Source: Candidatus Poribacteria bacterium (GTDB lineage: Bacteria; Poribacteria; WGA-4E; WGA-3G). Taken from it: a stretch of DNA of 64,000 nucleotides. Both the position numbers and the translations under genes were made by a program. Shown piece by piece: positions 29,337-41,456 of the stretch; within the stretch, counting starts at the first letter, position 1, and every line of letters begins with the position of its first letter. The notes under the pieces are model-generated. The model had not been told where the DNA came from and did not search any database. It was given only the letters and a program-made list of their open reading frames with translations. The stretch spans positions 1 through 64,000 of the forward strand of contig JAGFCB010000095.1 in NCBI GenBank assembly GCA_022394775.1. The letters are read 5' to 3'.

Positions 29337-32057
29337 ATGCGAAAATTTTCTTTAGCTGCCTTTCTCATTTTACTGCTCAACAGCGCGTACCTGTTCAGTT
29401 TCGGCGAACCGACGCTCTTTTATATCTTCAACGTCCTGCTCCATGTTGGACTCGGCATCGTCCTGATATTCCCCTTCTGCGTCTATGTCTATAAGCATTT
29501 AGGGTATCGCTTGCAAGCCCGTATGCAGAAGCAAAGCACCTCAACGCTCGGACAATTCGGGGTTATCGGAATAGTTATTGGTATCATCAGCGGTATCTAT
29601 CTGATGATCGTAGGTGCGACAACCCCCTATCGGTGGCTTCTCATCACACATATCGTCAGTGTAAGCACGGGTTGCCTTCTGTTCTGCTTTTATCTACTGA
29701 AAAGTGCTGAACTTCTTACGCCACTCTTGCGGAAAATAACAATAGGTGTATTGGCTATTGTCGTTATTTTCCCGATTGGCGCGAAACTCGCGCAACACTA
29801 TCTTCCGAATGAAACCTATCTCGTCAAAAATCCCGCACTGCCGCCTACGAGCATGTACGAGGAAGGCGGCGGCACAACCGGCCACTTTTTCCCCGCATCC
29901 GTCGAAACAGAGACAGGCGCGCTCATCCCAACTGATTTCTTTCTTACATCGGAAACCTGTGCTGCAAAAGGGTGTCACCCAGATATCTATCAGCAGTGGA
30001 ACGAATCCGCACATCATTTCTCATCTTTCAATAACCAGTGGTATCGGAAGTCAATCATCTATATGCAGGAGGTCAACGGCATCCAACCCTCCAAATGGTG
30101 TGGCGGCTGCCACGACCCAGCGATCCTCCTCAACGGCGTGATGGACAAACCCATTCGCGAGAACCTCCATACGCCTGCCGCACAAGCCGGACTCGCCTGC
30201 ACGGCGTGCCACTCCATTGAACGCGTCAAAGATACCATGGGCAATAGCGGATACGTGATTAAATACCCACCGCTCCACGACATCGCTGCCAGCGATAACC
30301 CGCTTATTCGGAATCTGCATAACTATCTCATTCGACTCGATCCTGAACCGCACAAAAAGAGTTTTCTCAAGCCATTCCATCGCCAAAACACCGCTGAATT
30401 CTGTTCAACCTGTCACAAAGCGCACCTCGATGAACCCGTCAACAATTTCCGTTGGGTCCGCGGCTTCAACGACTATGACCAGTGGCAGAAAAGTGGAGTC
30501 TCGCATCAAGGCGCGCTGTCTTTCTACTATCCCGAAAAAGCAAAGAAATGTGTCGATTGTCACATGCCACTCGTCGATTCTACAGATGCCGCAAATATAA
30601 ACGGCAAGGTTCACAACCACCGTTTTCCCGCAGCGAACACAGCACTCCCCTTTGTCAACCAACACCCAGACCAACTCAAAGCCGTGACAGATTTTTTGCA
30701 GGATGAAGTCGTAACGTTGGACCTATTCGCAGACGGCGCACCCATCCCAAGCGATGGGGTTGAAGTCACTCGAAACGACAACACACGGATTGATGTGGTG
30801 GTACGCACGCGGGGTGTCGGACACCGGTTCCCTGCAGGCACGATAGACGCGTTCGACATCTGGGTGGAAGTGAAAGCCACCGATGAAACTGGCAAAACTG
30901 TTTTTTGGAACGGCAGAATCGCCGCACCCGACGGAAACGGACCCGTTGATCCGAGCGCGCATTTTTACCGCGCCTACATGCTCGACGCACACGGGAACCT
31001 CATTAACAAACGGAATGCTTGGGCACTCCGAACAGCCCTCTATTCAAACACAATCCCCCCGGGTGCCGCCGATACCGTCCGTTACCAACTCGAAATCCCA
31101 CCTGATTGTGGAAATACCCTCACAGTCGAGGCAAAACTCAATTATCGTAAGTTCAATTGGTGGCACACACAATGGGCGTATGCCGGCGTACGTGACCCAG
31201 AAGATACCGACTTCCAAGTAGACAAAGGCTACGATGACGGCAAGTGGGTCTGGACGGGTGATACTTCAGATGTCGCAGGAAAGATCAAGGCGATCCCAAA
31301 CCTACCGGTTATAGAGATGGCATCCATCAAAGCAACCTTAAAAGTAGTAGACATAATCCGTGTGCCGTCAACTAAGGTAGTAGGCACAGTCCCTGGGTTT
31401 CCGTCCACTAACACGCGCGAACGCTGGAACGACTACGGCATCGGACTTCTCCTGCAAGGCGACCTGAAAGCCGCTGAGACTGCATTCCTGAAGGTAACCG
31501 AACTCGAACCCGGATACCTCGATGGATGGGTGAATGTGGCAAGAGTCAAAATCGAAGAAGGGGATATGCAGGGTGCCGAAGCGATGCTTGAAAAAGCATT
31601 TGAAATCCAGAAGACGCTATCCGCGGAGAACCTACATAGAGCGAAGGTTCACTACTTCTACGCCCTTGTTCAAGAGGCGCACGGTAACTACGATACAGCG
31701 ATTGAGCATCTCCAGCGCGCCGCTGCGCAGTTTCCACGCGATACCCGTGTCCGCAACCGACTCGGACGTATGTACTTCCTAAAACGTGAATACGAAACAG
31801 CGCTCACCGAATTCCAGAAGACGCTCACCGTCGATCCAGAAGATTTGGACGCACACTACAACATGATGCGTTGTTACCGCGCCCTTAAAAACCCATCACT
31901 CGCCGCGAAATCGCAGAAACTCTACCTACGCTTTAAAGCAGACGAATCCGTCGATGCAATCACAGGCATCCCTCGCCGCACTGACCCAAACGTCAACCGC
32001 GAACGCCAGCCGATTCATGAACACACCAACAGTTATAAACCACCACCCAACCCGTAA
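29337..32057 (+). CDS. Membrane multiheme c-type cytochrome with C-terminal TPR domain
   Basis: N-terminal TM helices; CGGCH, CTACH, CSTCH, CVDCH plus CAAKGCH; TPR-like repeats near the C-terminus. Confidence 0.88.
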   Translation: MRKFSLAAFLILLLNSAYLFSFGEPTLFYIFNVLLHVGLGIVLIFPFCVYVYKHLGYRLQARMQKQSTSTLGQFGVIGIVIGIISGIYLMIVGATTPYRWLLITHIVSVSTGCLLFCFYLLKSAELLTPLLRKITIGVLAIVVIFPIGAKLAQHYLPNETYLVKNPALPPTSMYEEGGGTTGHFFPASVETETGALIPTDFFLTSETCAAKGCHPDIYQQWNESAHHFSSFNNQWYRKSIIYMQEVNGIQPSKWCGGCHDPAILLNGVMDKPIRENLHTPAAQAGLACTACHSIERVKDTMGNSGYVIKYPPLHDIAASDNPLIRNLHNYLIRLDPEPHKKSFLKPFHRQNTAEFCSTCHKAHLDEPVNNFRWVRGFNDYDQWQKSGVSHQGALSFYYPEKAKKCVDCHMPLVDSTDAANINGKVHNHRFPAANTALPFVNQHPDQLKAVTDFLQDEVVTLDLFADGAPIPSDGVEVTRNDNTRIDVVVRTRGVGHRFPAGTIDAFDIWVEVKATDETGKTVFWNGRIAAPDGNGPVDPSAHFYRAYMLDAHGNLINKRNAWALRTALYSNTIPPGAADTVRYQLEIPPDCGNTLTVEAKLNYRKFNWWHTQWAYAGVRDPEDTDFQVDKGYDDGKWVWTGDTSDVAGKIKAIPNLPVIEMASIKATLKVVDIIRVPSTKVVGTVPGFPSTNTRERWNDYGIGLLLQGDLKAAETAFLKVTELEPGYLDGWVNVARVKIEEGDMQGAEAMLEKAFEIQKTLSAENLHRAKVHYFYALVQEAHGNYDTAIEHLQRAAAQFPRDTRVRNRLGRMYFLKREYETALTEFQKTLTVDPEDLDAHYNMMRCYRALKNPSLAAKSQKLYLRFKADESVDAITGIPRRTDPNVNRERQPIHEHTNSYKPPPNP

Positions 32058-32087
32058 GCATCAGCAATCCTTAATTGAAAGAAGTGC

Positions 32088-32116
32088 TTGAATTTCGTTA
32101 GAGCACCGTGTATAAT
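32088..32116 (+). promoter_or_regulatory. Sigma70-type promoter candidate
   Basis: TTGAAT - 17 nt - TATAAT upstream of small antitoxin-like ORF. Confidence 0.55.
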
Positions 32117-32154
32117 TAATATAAATTGTATGCTATTGGCACACGGAGGTCTCG

Positions 32155-32361
32155 ATGCACGCAACCTCAGAAAACATATTGGCAGCATTTAACCAACTTC
32201 CTGAGATTGAAAAACATGCGATCGCCTCTGAAATTATAAAGCAGGTAGCACTGCTGGATATCCCGCCTTTGACAGATGAGGCACTCACGGAAATTGCTGA
32301 CGCGCTTTTTGTTGAACATGACAAAATGGAGGCGGCGGATGCCAAATCAAAATCGAGGTGA
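32155..32361 (+). CDS. Small antitoxin-like protein (MazEF-type pair position)
   Basis: 68-aa ORF with RBS, overlapping the start of a truncated MazF/PemK-like ORF. Confidence 0.55.
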   Translation: MHATSENILAAFNQLPEIEKHAIASEIIKQVALLDIPPLTDEALTEIADALFVEHDKMEAADAKSKSR

Positions 32362-32424
32362 AGTTTGGCTCGTTGATCTCAGAATGGTCGCCAAAATCAT
32401 TATTTTTAAAAAGAAACAGATTCC

Positions 32425-32440
<16 letters not shown>
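32339..32440 (+). pseudogene. Truncated MazF/PemK-like toxin remnant
   Basis: MPNQNRGEVWLVDLRMVAKIIIFKKKQIPWKLL*: typical MazF N-terminus (RGEVWLVDL) then abrupt end. Confidence 0.65.
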
Positions 32441-33849
<1,409 letters not shown>

Positions 33850-33857
33850 AACATGAA

Positions 33858-34751
33858 ATGGGATCAAGGATTACGCGAATTTCACGAAGAACACGATTGT
33901 TTAGGCAGAAACGGCTCAATGCCCAGACCACGCCGCTTCTCCGCAAGGTAATTTTAAAAATTTTCATCTGCCTTGTCTGTGTTAGTCTATCCGCTTGTGT
34001 GCCGAGCGATGAAGATTCACCCGCCACAGAACACGCCGCTGAAACCATTTCTGAGATTGATGGTGCCACAATGGTCTTGATTCCGGCAGGTACATTTCAG
34101 ATGGGCTCCACGACTGGGGATAGCGACGAACAACCTGTGCATACCGTTACCCTCAACGCATTTTACATGGACAAGTATGAAGTAACGAACGCGCGCTACC
34201 AGAAATTTGTCGAAAGTACAGGTTACCCTCAGCCGCCATTGTCGCATAACCCGCGGTTCAATGCGCCTGACGCACCTGTCGTCCGAGTGAACTGGCGCGA
34301 TGCTGCAGCTTATGCCGCATGGGCAAATAAACGGTTACCCACTGAAGCAGAATGGGAATACGCCGCACGCGGAAATCTGACTGGCAAATTATACCCGAAT
34401 GGTGATATAATTACACATACAGATGCGAATTTCGGCGGGACCGGTGAAACGGATCAATGGAAGTGGACAGCACCCGTCGGCAGTTTTCCACCTAACGGCT
34501 ATAACTTATACGACATAGCAGGAAATGCATGGGAATGGTGTTTCGACGAATACAACGGCGAATTTTATAGCATAAGTCCAGAAAACAGTCCGCGCTTTGG
34601 TAGAGAAGTTGCCCCAGAGAATGAAAACTTTCGGATCCTACGTGGTGGTGGATGGGGCGGAAGCCCTGAAGACCTTCGTGTCGCTGATCGCTGGTACCAT
34701 CTTTCATCTGGCAGCACCATCGGATTCCGATGCGTTCAAGACATACCGTAG
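33858..34751 (+). CDS. SUMF1 / formylglycine-generating-enzyme family lipoprotein
   Basis: Lipobox VSLSAC, MVLIPAGTFQMGS, EYTNARY-like VTNARYQKFV, RLPTEAEWEYAARG, GNAWEWC; start uncertain. Confidence 0.85.
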   Translation: MGSRITRISRRTRLFRQKRLNAQTTPLLRKVILKIFICLVCVSLSACVPSDEDSPATEHAAETISEIDGATMVLIPAGTFQMGSTTGDSDEQPVHTVTLNAFYMDKYEVTNARYQKFVESTGYPQPPLSHNPRFNAPDAPVVRVNWRDAAAYAAWANKRLPTEAEWEYAARGNLTGKLYPNGDIITHTDANFGGTGETDQWKWTAPVGSFPPNGYNLYDIAGNAWEWCFDEYNGEFYSISPENSPRFGREVAPENENFRILRGGGWGGSPEDLRVADRWYHLSSGSTIGFRCVQDIP

Positions 34752-34795
34752 ACAAAAGCGGGAAAGTAAGAAAACATGCAATTAACCCCAATATT

Positions 34796-34866
34796 GTTGA
34801 AACACGTAAGAAACCCGTTTTTGACGAGAAAAAAAACGGAACAGAAACCCAATATTTAAAAATATG
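34796..34866 (+). promoter_or_regulatory. 71-nt leader element, copy A (ends at ATG 34864)
   Basis: GTTGAAA-N7-GAAACCCGTTTTTGAC...ACGGA.CAGAAACCCAATATTTAAAAATATG; see copies at 45087 and 47452. Confidence 0.8.
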
Positions 34867-35943
34867 GCAGTTGCAGTTCAATTAACACATGTCACAAAAG
34901 CATTCGATACGACACTCGCAGTTAATGACGTAAGCCTAAATATCGAGAAAGGCGAATTCTTTTTTCTCCTCGGTCCGTCCGGATGCGGCAAATCGACCTT
35001 TCTCCGTATCGTCGCCGGATTCTACAAACCCGATGCAGGCGAATTACGATTTGACGATACTGTCGTGAACGACGTGCCCCCGCACCAACGCAATACAGGG
35101 ATGGTATTCCAAAATTACGCGTTGTGGCCCCACATGTCCGTCGCCGAAAATATTGAATACGGACTCACGCTCCGAAAACTCGATAAATCAGAACGGTCTG
35201 AAAAGATCACGAGTGCCCTTGAGATGGTGCAGATGGTAGACTATCGCGATCGCGCCGTCAATACACTTTCCGGCGGACAACAACAGCGCATTGCACTCGC
35301 ACGCGCCCTTGTCATTGAACCGAGCGTCCTGCTCCTTGATGAACCGATTAGCAATCTCGATGCTGCCCTCCGACAACAGATGCGCGACGAAATCAAACAG
35401 ATCCACGACCGAACAAACATTACAATGTTCTACGTCACGCATGACCAAGTAGACGCGCTCTCTATGGCGGATCGGATGGCGATCATGCAGGACGGTGTTG
35501 TCATCCAGGTCGGCACGCCGCGCGAAGTCTATCAGTACCCAAAGAACGCTTTTGTCGCAAGTTTCGTAGGGGAAACCAATTTTGTTTCCGGTAAAGTCCA
35601 ACATATATCAAACGGCAGTGCGACAATCGAAACTCCGGTCGGAATACTCCACTCCGAAACCGTTTATCACGACTTAAGCGAGGGAACACCCGTGCAGTGC
35701 TCAATCCGTCCCGAAGCACTCATCGTCGAGAGCAAGCAGAACGACAGCAACCACGCTGAAAATCAGATAACAGCGACGGTCACCGCAGTCAACTACTTAG
35801 GCAGGGTAGAAGAATACCAACTCGTAGCCTCAGACGTTCCGCTCAAAGCCGTCCACTACAATCCCGGCACTGAGACAAAAAAACCGGGAGACACTGTGCA
35901 AGTCGCAATAGCACCAGAGACCATCATCCCACTCCGAGATTAA
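34864..35943 (+). CDS. ABC transporter ATP-binding protein (MalK/UgpC-like, with TOBE region)
   Basis: GPSGCGKSTFLRIVAGF, LSGGQQQRIALARAL, long C-terminal region. Confidence 0.93.
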   Translation: MAVAVQLTHVTKAFDTTLAVNDVSLNIEKGEFFFLLGPSGCGKSTFLRIVAGFYKPDAGELRFDDTVVNDVPPHQRNTGMVFQNYALWPHMSVAENIEYGLTLRKLDKSERSEKITSALEMVQMVDYRDRAVNTLSGGQQQRIALARALVIEPSVLLLDEPISNLDAALRQQMRDEIKQIHDRTNITMFYVTHDQVDALSMADRMAIMQDGVVIQVGTPREVYQYPKNAFVASFVGETNFVSGKVQHISNGSATIETPVGILHSETVYHDLSEGTPVQCSIRPEALIVESKQNDSNHAENQITATVTAVNYLGRVEEYQLVASDVPLKAVHYNPGTETKKPGDTVQVAIAPETIIPLRD

Positions 35944-36000
35944 AAGTAGTAGGCACGCGCCGGCGTGCCGTAAACAAAAAGTAGAAAATCAAAACAAAAA

Positions 36001-39000
36001 ATGCAATTAACTCGTAATCAACAAGATGCCCTCAACATCAAAAAACACGTCTGCGTAACCGCCGGTGCAGGATCCGGAAAAACCACCGTGTTGGTCCAAC
36101 GTTACCTCAAGATTTTGCGTAAGGGTAAGACCACCCCGCGGCAAATTGTTGCCATAACTTTCACAGAGAAAGCCGCCGCTGAAATGAAGGAACGAATTAT
36201 TGAAGAGATGTCTGAGGAAGTAGAAAACGCCGACGTAGAACACAGTAATTCACTTCAACGTTTTCGCGATGAAATGAACTCAGCACATATCTCAACTATC
36301 CACGCCTTCTGTTCAAGTATCCTGAGAGAATTCCCGTTCCAAGCTGATGTACCGGCTAACTTCAGTATCGTATCCGGTATTGATCAGAAACTCTTACTCC
36401 AAGATACCCTTAAGGAAACTCTCAAAAACATCGCCACAACCGAGGAAGACAAACACCGTCCAGAACTCACACGTCTCCTACAACGCTACGGAGGACAAAA
36501 AAATTTGGTTGATTTCTTTTCCATTATGGTGGAAAAACGCGATGTCCTCGAACGTCTCATGAACAAAATGTATAGCAATTCAAACGATACAGAAATACGT
36601 CAAGATTTGGAACAACAGGTTCGTAAGCAATTGCTATCAACGATTGGCCGATTGATGTCGAAAATTGATGTCACCGAATTTATCAGATGCCTAAACACTG
36701 TTTTGGAGGTCGCAAGAGGTAGGAATGCAGAGGATGCTAAGAATTTAACACCACAATTGGAAGAACAACATGAGCAAAATCCTGAAGCACTTGAAGTGTT
36801 AAACTTGCTTAGACAAATTGCGACACTAATTACAACTGGAGAAAATGAAATTAGGACGCGAAGCTTTCTGCCGAAAAGCATTGACAGAACAGGAATTGCA
36901 GATCAGATTGACTTTCTGGAATCAACTGCAAAAAAGATTAAAGGTGTCCCGATCCTTGAAAAAGAAAAAGATGGTAACAAAAAAGCCGACATTGAAACCG
37001 ATGACGATTTCCTAATTAGCACAACCCGCGCCCTACTCACACTCTACAAGCGAATCCTCACAGACTATCAAAATGCCAAACTCTCCCAAGGCACGCTCGA
37101 CTTCAGTGACCTACAGCTGAAAACTCGCGACCTGTTCTACAACAACGAAGAAATTCGACAAGAACTCATCAAACGCTATAAATACTTCATGATAGACGAA
37201 TATCAGGATACAAACGAATTACAGTATGAATTAGTCATGCTGCTGACAAACAAACTCAAATGTGCCAATCTTTTCATTGTCGGCGATCCGAAGCAGAGTA
37301 TTTACGCATTTCGCGGCGCAGATGTCCGCGTATTTGAAAAAACAAAACAGAAAATCATCGCAGAATGTGGACTTGATATCTCCCTCACAGAAAACTTTCG
37401 CTCCTTACGCGATCCCATCGGATTCATTAATTACCTTTTCGATCACTTGATGGGCGATGGAAGTGAAAATGAATTTGAAGTGCCGTATGAATCTCTTATC
37501 AAAGCGCGCCGCACGGACGCAGACGGAGCCGTTGAGATTCTTCTCGGACAAAACGGCAAGGGAAACGTGGATGAATACGCGCTCATCACAAATCATATCA
37601 AAAATATGAAACACAACGGAGATACAGTATGGGTGCGCGATGAAAATAGAAGGGAAGTCGAGCGACCCATTGAATACGGTGACATCGCTATCCTCATTCG
37701 GAGCAGAACACATCTTCCTAATATTGAGCACGCGCTCCTCGAAGCCAGTATCCCTTATCTCACAACAGGAGGTATCGGTTTCTATCAAAGGCAAGAAATT
37801 TACGATATCTGGAACTACCTCAACTTCCTTAACACACCCGAAGAAAACCAGACATCTCTCGGTGGAATCCTCCGCAGTCCTGCTTTCGCTATCTCTGATA
37901 CGGAACTCTACGAAATCTCACTACAAGAAGGTGCAGACTTCTGGCACAAAGTGCGAAACTACCAAGCACCTTCTGAGCATCTCAGAAACGCTATAGATAC
38001 CTTAAAAAAGCACATTGAAATCGCACAGCGTACGCCTGTAAACCAACTGATTGGAACCATCGTTAACCAAACAGGAATGATTGGAACACTGAAGACAGGG
38101 AAACAGGGAGATCAACGGTGGGCAAATTACCAAAAACTCCTGGACCTCGCAAGAAATTTTGATGGCGATGAGAACAGACAAACGCTTCCGGATTTCATTG
38201 AATTTTTACATATCTTAATCACGGAAGAACCTCGCGAGGGACAAGCACCAGTTGAAGCGAGCAGTAAAGCAGTACAAATTATGACAATCCACGCCGCCAA
38301 AGGCAAGGAATTCCCAATCGTCATACTCCCATGTCTTAACCGGAAAGGACAAACAGATAGTGAACCTTTCATTGATGAAACATTCGGTATCGGTTTTAGT
38401 CCACTTAAGCCAGATGACAAATATAGGAAAACTGAACCGTCAATCATTGCCCACATGAAAAACCGATCCAGCGAAAAAGAGGTTGCCGAAAAGAAACGAT
38501 TGTTTTATGTCGGTACAACACGCGCCGAAGACCGGTTGATTTTATCAGGAACACTCTCAGAGAAAGGTGAAGCACAGCAAATGCTTAAGTGGCTTGACAC
38601 ACACCTTGGTATTTGTGGACCAGAAGACGATTTACCCAGTCTACCTTTCAAACTTAACGTGTTTCGACAACTCGAAGACAAGACTCCCACAGATGAGATT
38701 TTGTTGGATGACATAACACCCTTCGATTTTTCAGAATGGCTACCATCAACACTCGAACCAACCAGTATTTCTGCAGCCTTTTCCGTCACAGAACTTGCAA
38801 ACTATGCCCGCTGCCCATTGCGCTACCAATTGGAAAACGTGCTACGAATTCCGACGAACAAGCAAGAAGAAGGAGATTCTGATAAAGACGAATTGGACAA
38901 TGCGATTCGCTATACTTTCACGAGAATAAGACGGCAATCAGACACGGACAATCTTGACACGATTATTAACCAAACTGCTGAGAACTATTCCGAAGTAACG

Positions 39001-39495
39001 AGCAACTTAACAACGCTACTTCATACATCCGCTAATAATTTCATCAACTCCGAACTCGGAGAAACCGCGCTCTCAGCATCCGAAACCCATACGAACCAGC
39101 AAGTCCACGCGGATATTGAAGGACATATTATTGACGGCAGATTTGATAGACTCCTTAAAGATGAAACTCAACACTGGCAAGTAATCAATTACAAAACCGA
39201 CGATGCCCAGGATTCTGATGTGTATGACCCAGAAATGGAACTTTACAGTATGCTTTTGCATCGACGCTACCCACAACAACCGACAGTAACAATGAACCTT
39301 TTTTTTCCCGAACAAGATCGATATATACAGAAGCGTTTCAACGTAGCAGAACTGCAAGAAGCGAAAGAAAAGTGGAAGAAAAAAATATCGGATCTGCAGC
39401 AGGGCAAATATAATAGAAATCTTGATCATTGCCGCTTGTGCCCTTACGCAGACTCAGATAGAAAATGTATCATAACCGAAGGAGAAGAAGAATGA
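36001..39495 (+). CDS. AddA/UvrD-like helicase with C-terminal RecB-family nuclease domain
   Basis: VTAGAGSGKTTVLVQR, ITFTEKAAAEMKERI, MIDEYQDTNELQ, VGDPKQSIYAFRGAD; C-terminal GRFDRLL...VINYKT and CRLCPYADSDRKC. Confidence 0.92.
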   Translation: MQLTRNQQDALNIKKHVCVTAGAGSGKTTVLVQRYLKILRKGKTTPRQIVAITFTEKAAAEMKERIIEEMSEEVENADVEHSNSLQRFRDEMNSAHISTIHAFCSSILREFPFQADVPANFSIVSGIDQKLLLQDTLKETLKNIATTEEDKHRPELTRLLQRYGGQKNLVDFFSIMVEKRDVLERLMNKMYSNSNDTEIRQDLEQQVRKQLLSTIGRLMSKIDVTEFIRCLNTVLEVARGRNAEDAKNLTPQLEEQHEQNPEALEVLNLLRQIATLITTGENEIRTRSFLPKSIDRTGIADQIDFLESTAKKIKGVPILEKEKDGNKKADIETDDDFLISTTRALLTLYKRILTDYQNAKLSQGTLDFSDLQLKTRDLFYNNEEIRQELIKRYKYFMIDEYQDTNELQYELVMLLTNKLKCANLFIVGDPKQSIYAFRGADVRVFEKTKQKIIAECGLDISLTENFRSLRDPIGFINYLFDHLMGDGSENEFEVPYESLIKARRTDADGAVEILLGQNGKGNVDEYALITNHIKNMKHNGDTVWVRDENRREVERPIEYGDIAILIRSRTHLPNIEHALLEASIPYLTTGGIGFYQRQEIYDIWNYLNFLNTPEENQTSLGGILRSPAFAISDTELYEISLQEGADFWHKVRNYQAPSEHLRNAIDTLKKHIEIAQRTPVNQLIGTIVNQTGMIGTLKTGKQGDQRWANYQKLLDLARNFDGDENRQTLPDFIEFLHILITEEPREGQAPVEASSKAVQIMTIHAAKGKEFPIVILPCLNRKGQTDSEPFIDETFGIGFSPLKPDDKYRKTEPSIIAHMKNRSSEKEVAEKKRLFYVGTTRAEDRLILSGTLSEKGEAQQMLKWLDTHLGICGPEDDLPSLPFKLNVFRQLEDKTPTDEILLDDITPFDFSEWLPSTLEPTSISAAFSVTELANYARCPLRYQLENVLRIPTNKQEEGDSDKDELDNAIRYTFTRIRRQSDTDNLDTIINQTAENYSEVTSNLTTLLHTSANNFINSELGETALSASETHTNQQVHADIEGHIIDGRFDRLLKDETQHWQVINYKTDDAQDSDVYDPEMELYSMLLHRRYPQQPTVTMNLFFPEQDRYIQKRFNVAELQEAKEKWKKKISDLQQGKYNRNLDHCRLCPYADSDRKCIITEGEEE

Positions 39496-40211
39496 AAAAA
39501 TTAATACCTATCATCGCAGTTATCACACTTGTCTGCCTTTCAATCTGTACCTGGCAACCCAGTTTCGCAGGTACATGGCGTGACGATTTTGAAGACAAAG
39601 ACACCCGCGAATGGAAAATCTTTAATATCGATCGAAAGGCCGAAAAATGGTGGGTCAGTGACGGTGAAGCTGTCGGTGAAATCTTCTTACCGGGCTTTAT
39701 GAGCCTCTGGTTGACAGGTGAGCTCACATGGAAACACTACTCCCTCTCCTGTCGCGCAAAATTAGTCGAGGATAAGGAAGAGCCCCCAACTATCGGGCTA
39801 ACACTTCACGATAGAGGTGAAGAGGACAGCCGTTATCTCTTTTTTATCGATTATATCTTGGGTACCGTCCGGATGGTAAGGGCAGTCCATGATGATTGGA
39901 GCATCATTACCTACCTATTTGATGCGGAAATTGATACGTGGTACGAACTGACCGCCACTATCTACGAGGATGGCACACTCGAATTTAAAATTGACGACGA
40001 GGTATTTACCGCTGTTGACGAAGATATCTTAAAAGGTGGGCAAGCGGGTCTCGTTGTCGCAGACGGACGCGCACACTTTGATGACGTCGAAATTACGGGC
40101 GAAAATATCCGCGACGGAGGCCCCGGAAAACCACGTCTCGTAGAGCCACAAACCAAACTCGCAACTACATGGGGGCATCTGAAAAAAGGATCCACACTCA
40201 GACCCCAGTAG
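39492..40211 (+). CDS. Secreted jelly-roll/LamG-like (DUF1080-like) protein
   Basis: Signal peptide, WRDDFEDKDTREWKIF...GLVVADGRAHFDDVEI, C-terminus VEPQTKLATTWGHLKKGSTLRPQ. Confidence 0.75.
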   Translation: MKKLIPIIAVITLVCLSICTWQPSFAGTWRDDFEDKDTREWKIFNIDRKAEKWWVSDGEAVGEIFLPGFMSLWLTGELTWKHYSLSCRAKLVEDKEEPPTIGLTLHDRGEEDSRYLFFIDYILGTVRMVRAVHDDWSIITYLFDAEIDTWYELTATIYEDGTLEFKIDDEVFTAVDEDILKGGQAGLVVADGRAHFDDVEITGENIRDGGPGKPRLVEPQTKLATTWGHLKKGSTLRPQ

Positions 40212-40254
40212 TACTTTAGATTAGGTTGAACCTAACGAACCATATATTAGAAGA

Positions 40255-41421
40255 ATGGGAAAAAACACAATAGGCATTGGTATTATCGGTATGGGATGGA
40301 TGGGCATGACGCACGCCCGCGCATATCGCCAAATCAACGACCGGTTTCACGACAGCCCGCTCCAACCGGAACTTATCATCTGTGCTGATGACGTTGCTGA
40401 ACGCACTACCGAAGCAAAAATCCGCTTCGGGTTTAAACACACAACAACCGATTTTCGAGATGTGATAGCAAACGAAGAGGTCCAAGTCGTCAATATCGCC
40501 GCTCCGAATAGCATGCACCTTGAGATCATCGAAGCAGCCGCAGCCGCGGGGAAACACATCTTCTGCGAAAAGCCAGTCGGACGGAATCCTGCAGAAACAA
40601 AAGCCATCTACGCTGTCGCACAACAGACGGGTGTCCTGACGTGTGTCGGTTATAACTACAGATGGGCACCCATCGTCCAATACGCACATCAACTCATTTC
40701 AGATGGAAAACTCGGCAGACTCACCCACTACCGTGGCAGATTTTTCGCTGGCTACGCGAGCCACGCGCAAGCCGTGCTCTCGTGGCGGTTTCAGAAAGAA
40801 ATCGCTGGATTGGGGACACTCGGCGACCTGCTCTCTCACGTCATCGACATGGCACACTTTATCGTCGGTGGCATTGATAACATCGTTTCGCAACAAGAGA
40901 CGTTCATCCCGCAGCGTCCAGCAGCTACAGCAGGTACCGGCACGCACTTCACACTCGGTGGAGATGGCGAAATGGAAGCCGTTACGAACGAAGACTATGT
41001 GGGTGCCCTCGTTCGGTTTGAAAACGGTGCCAGAGGCACACTCGAAGCATGCCGAATTATTAACGGTCCTAAATGCGAGATGGCGTTTGAAGTGAACGGT
41101 ACAGATGGGGCACTGCGCTGGAACTTTGAACAAATGAACGAACTTGAGGTTTACCTACCTGCTGAAGACGGTTTCCCTGACGGATACACGCGCATATTGA
41201 GCGGTCCAAGCCATCCATTCCACAGCGACTTCAACCCGGGTCCCGGTGTCGGATTAGGCTACGACGACCTGAAGACAATCGAGGCGTACCAGTTTTTGCA
41301 AGCCATCCATACAGGCAAACAAGGCAACCCAAGTTTCCGAGAAGCCGCCGCAGTCGCTGATGTGCAAACTGCCATTCAAACCTCATGGGAGGAGGATCGG
41401 TGGATTTCTATCGAACAATAA
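40255..41421 (+). CDS. Gfo/Idh/MocA family oxidoreductase
   Basis: [27 protein letters not shown]. Confidence 0.93.
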   Translation: MGKNTIGIGIIGMGWMGMTHARAYRQINDRFHDSPLQPELIICADDVAERTTEAKIRFGFKHTTTDFRDVIANEEVQVVNIAAPNSMHLEIIEAAAAAGKHIFCEKPVGRNPAETKAIYAVAQQTGVLTCVGYNYRWAPIVQYAHQLISDGKLGRLTHYRGRFFAGYASHAQAVLSWRFQKEIAGLGTLGDLLSHVIDMAHFIVGGIDNIVSQQETFIPQRPAATAGTGTHFTLGGDGEMEAVTNEDYVGALVRFENGARGTLEACRIINGPKCEMAFEVNGTDGALRWNFEQMNELEVYLPAEDGFPDGYTRILSGPSHPFHSDFNPGPGVGLGYDDLKTIEAYQFLQAIHTGKQGNPSFREAAAVADVQTAIQTSWEEDRWISIEQ

Positions 41422-41456
41422 AACAGGAACTATACTTCGCTAAAAAGTTTGTAGGT

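Noticed and set aside
35952-35969. GGCACGC/GCGTGCC hairpin after the ABC ATPase gene as terminator
   Set aside because: No T-tract follows; kept only as a possible small REP-like palindrome.
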